A stretch of 64,000 nucleotides of DNA from the NCBI RefSeq assembly GCF_016009175.1, contig NZ_JADUCM010000007.1:124001-188000 (forward strand), read 5' to 3'. The position numbers were made by a program, and so were the translations under genes. This stretch comes from Pseudomonas alkylphenolica. GTDB lineage: Bacteria > Pseudomonadota > Gammaproteobacteria > Pseudomonadales > Pseudomonadaceae. Below the pieces are notes generated by a model that worked only from the letters and a program-made list of their open reading frames with translations, made no database searches and was not told where the DNA came from. Shown one piece after another: positions 61,954 to 64,000 of this stretch (its first letter is position 1; each line of letters starts with the position of its first letter).

Positions 61954-64000
61954 TTACTTGCCGATCTGAATCTTCGGTGCCCACTGCAGCCATTCGTCTT
62001 CCGCCTTGTCGAACAAGGCAAAGGTCTGCTGTGGTCGTGCCGGGTTACCCATCTGTTCGCCATCTGGCGTGGCAAAGGCAATACCGCCTTCGATCATGGT
62101 TTCCAGCGACTCGGTACGCACTGTAGCCCCCTTGAACAAGCCGAAGTCGAAACCGAAGCCACTGCTGTTCCAGAACCGGCTACCACCTCGCACCAGCGCG
62201 GCATAACGCGGCTCGATGAGGATATGGATCAACACGCGGTCAGCCGTTTGCCCCAGCTCGAACCCTGTCACCTTGCCAACCGGGATCTCACGGTAGGTCA
62301 CCGGCACACCGGGCTTGATCGAGCCCCGTCTCGGCGCACTGAGTACCAGCGAAAGCCCTGCTTCACGCTCGGAGAAATCAGGCGCCTCGGCCAGCGCATT
62401 GAATGTACGTTGCGGCCCCAGGTTCTTCACCGCCGGCTGCACCTCCAGGTACTGCCCGGTGACCAGGGTTTCCAGGTTTGCAGTCTTGACGATCCCCAGT
62501 GCCGGCTTGACCACCCAGAACTGTGTACCTTCGCGCGCAATGCGCTCCGGCACTTCGGTGATGCGCGCCTTGAGCAACACTGCCTGGAGGTCCTTGGTCA
62601 GGTCCACCTGCTCCACCTTGCCGACATCCAGGCCCTTGAAGCGAATCGGTGTGCCAACCTTCAGGCCGTCAGCACGCTCTACCCGAATCGTAACGGTAGT
62701 ACCGCTGCGATTGGCTGCTTCCTGGTCCGTATGCAAGCGGAAGGTAGGAATACGGCGCTTCAGCGCTACATTGGGAGTCGGCGTGTCAAACGCGATACCA
62801 CCGGCCATCAGGCTTTGCAGCGACTCGCTTTTGATCTGGATGCCCGACAAACCACCGGTAAGGGTGATGCCGCTGGCGTTCCAGAAGCGCGTCGAACCGT
62901 TGACCAGGTTGGCGTACTCCTTCTCGATGTGCACACCGATCAACAGGCGGCCACTCTTTTTCGAGAACTGGTAACTCTGCACGGTACCTACCTTCACCTG
63001 ACGGTAAAGAATCGGGCTACCGACTTCCAGCGAACCGAGGTTGTCGCTGAACAGTACCAGGTGCAGGCCTGGCGCCTTCAGGTCGAGCGGAGGCGCTTTG
63101 GGTCGGGCTTCGAACTCACGCTGCGGAGAAGCGCCCTTGTCACCCGGGCGGATCGCAATGTAGTTACCTTTTACCAGGGCTTCCAGGCCAGTGATACCAG
63201 CCAGGGAGATCGACGGCTTGACCACCCAGAACTGGGTGCCGTCTACCAGGTAGTCCTCGGCCAGCGGGTCCAGGGTCAGCTCGGCGGTTGCACTGGTAAG
63301 GTCGCTATCGACCTTCAGGGCCTTGAGCGAACCGACCTGGATGCCTTTGTACATGACCGGCGTACGCCCGGCCTGCAGGCCCTCGAAGTCGCTGAGCTTG
63401 ACCTTCACGCGGATACCCGCCTGGGCAGCATCGAAGTCTTCGTACAGGCGGAACGGCAGGTTCGTGTCGGTGGGCGGACTGTCCTTGCGGTGCTCGGGTG
63501 TCGCAAAGGCGATACCGCCGGCAACGATACTGGCAAGTGACTCGCTACGTACTTTCACCCCCGACAGGTTGGCATCGATACTGATGCCGCTGGCGTTCCA
63601 GAAGCGCGTGTGCTTGCGCACCAGCTTGGCGTAGGCAGGCTCGATGAACACCTTGACCTCCACCGTGCCCTGGTCTTCGGCCAGACGATAGCTTTTTACC
63701 CGACCAACCTGGATTTGCTTGTAGAACACCGGGCTGTCACGGTTGAGCGAGCCCAGCCGATCGGCCTTGAGGGTCAGGTGCAGGCCCGGTTCGCTGTCCG
63801 ACAGGGGCGGCGCTTCATCCAGCGCCTTGAAGCGCTTGGTTGGCTCTCCCTCCCCCGGACTCACGGCAATGTAGTTGCCGGAAACCAGGGTCTCCAGACC
63901 GGTGATGCCGGCCAGGGTGACACTCGGCTTGACCAGCCAGAAGCGCGTCCCGGTGTTCAGATGCGGCTCGGCCTCCTTGTTCATCTCGATGGTAGCAATC
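61954..64000 (-). CDS. MCE-domain intermembrane transport protein, LetB/PqiB type (5' end outside window)
   Basis: The gene runs off the right edge; the visible 680 or so residues remain open at the boundary, and the ATG at 63984 lies inside the protein. Six alternating MCE-type units can be counted from two repeated motifs, FWLVKPSVTLAGITGLETLV/FWVVKP... and FWNASGI...GGIAFATP. Each unit is about 115 residues. Such proteins form stacked hexameric rings that make a lipid tunnel between inner and outer membranes. Six or more units suit LetB (YebT, seven units) better than PqiB (three). The membrane anchor and any PqiA/LetA partner would be beyond the window. Confidence 0.87.
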   Translation of the reverse strand, partial: IATIEMNKEAEPHLNTGTRFWLVKPSVTLAGITGLETLVSGNYIAVSPGEGEPTKRFKALDEAPPLSDSEPGLHLTLKADRLGSLNRDSPVFYKQIQVGRVKSYRLAEDQGTVEVKVFIEPAYAKLVRKHTRFWNASGISIDANLSGVKVRSESLASIVAGGIAFATPEHRKDSPPTDTNLPFRLYEDFDAAQAGIRVKVKLSDFEGLQAGRTPVMYKGIQVGSLKALKVDSDLTSATAELTLDPLAEDYLVDGTQFWVVKPSISLAGITGLEALVKGNYIAIRPGDKGASPQREFEARPKAPPLDLKAPGLHLVLFSDNLGSLEVGSPILYRQVKVGTVQSYQFSKKSGRLLIGVHIEKEYANLVNGSTRFWNASGITLTGGLSGIQIKSESLQSLMAGGIAFDTPTPNVALKRRIPTFRLHTDQEAANRSGTTVTIRVERADGLKVGTPIRFKGLDVGKVEQVDLTKDLQAVLLKARITEVPERIAREGTQFWVVKPALGIVKTANLETLVTGQYLEVQPAVKNLGPQRTFNALAEAPDFSEREAGLSLVLSAPRRGSIKPGVPVTYREIPVGKVTGFELGQTADRVLIHILIEPRYAALVRGGSRFWNSSGFGFDFGLFKGATVRTESLETMIEGGIAFATPDGEQMGNPARPQQTFALFDKAEDEWLQWAPKIQIGK

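Noticed and set aside
1..64000. CRISPR array, insertion sequence or prophage
   Set aside because: No regularly spaced direct repeats, transposase-like or phage structural proteins were seen in any frame.

Overview
The window looks like chromosomal DNA of a fluorescent Pseudomonas of the P. putida group. The evidence is high-GC codon use, the P. putida-type REP palindromes built around a CGCGGGTAAACCCGCTCCCACAGG-like core (broken here by intervening variants), a fructose-only PTS (fruBKA) with a divergent FruR/Cra gene and a TTAAACGTTTCA operator, a pilA / pilC-pilD-coaE-yacG block, and several Pseudomonas-specific DUF families (DUF3509, DUF3820, DUF1780, DUF3094, PP0621, DUF3077). Most of the window is core genome. 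The accessory-looking part is roughly 33.0-36.7 kb.

Layout. 0-4 kb: fecI-fecR-fecA ferric-citrate signalling and uptake, preceded by a Fur-box-like sequence. 4-6.8 kb: a hibernation-factor-like protein, DUF3509, a PsiE-like membrane protein, and the NO-detoxifying flavohaemoglobin gene hmp. 6.8-8.5 kb: divergent norR (FhpR-type), with three GTC-N5-GAC boxes and a sigma-54-like promoter between it and hmp. 8.5-11.1 kb: cheV facing an Aer-type PAS chemoreceptor. 11.3-17.6 kb: an RND efflux pair followed directly by its own two-component system. 17.8-19.6 kb: a small exported protein, a strongly structured intergenic element, and an OprD-family porin. 19.7-22.2 kb: a membrane diguanylate cyclase, a PA2169-type protein and DUF3820. 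22.2-29.8 kb: fruBKA, fruR and tatD. 29.8-30.2 kb: REP-rich spacer. 30.2-32.8 kb: a molybdenum sulfite-oxidase-type enzyme with a dihaem cytochrome c, then a lysozyme-like lipoprotein.

33.1-36.7 kb holds a type IV AbiE toxin-antitoxin pair with a palindromic operator, two small Pseudomonas DUF proteins and an orphan membrane-anchored protein. It ends at a tRNA-Thr(CGT) gene. 36.9-40.4 kb: pilA facing pilC-pilD-coaE-yacG, with no pilB. 40.4-43.6 kb: an orphan CbiM-like permease, DUF1780, DUF3094 and ndh. 43.7-44.3 kb: a tRNA operon (Asn-Pro-Lys-Pro) with a strong promoter. 44.5-50.4 kb: clpB, pgeF and rluD on the minus strand, then bamD and a PP0621-family gene. 50.5-54 kb: thiO and a compact minor-pilin cluster (pilE, pilX, pilW, a 55-residue pilV, divergent fimT) without pilY1. 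54-61.3 kb: the housekeeping run murJ, ribF, ileS, lspA, fkpB, ispH. 61.5-64 kb: divergent rpsT and the 3' part of a large MCE-domain protein (LetB/PqiB type) cut by the window edge.

How it fits together. Several regulator-target pairs can be read directly from the DNA: FecI/FecR with FecA, NorR with Hmp, FruR with fruBKA, AbiEi with its own operon, and the RND pump with its two-component system. No clear new multi-gene system is visible. The best candidates for follow-up are the structured element next to the small exported protein (18.07-18.17 kb), the AbiE-to-tRNA-Thr accessory segment, the reduced minor-pilin cluster, and an unexplained 14-bp inverted repeat in front of the RND operon. 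No CRISPR array, insertion sequence, rRNA or replication origin was seen.
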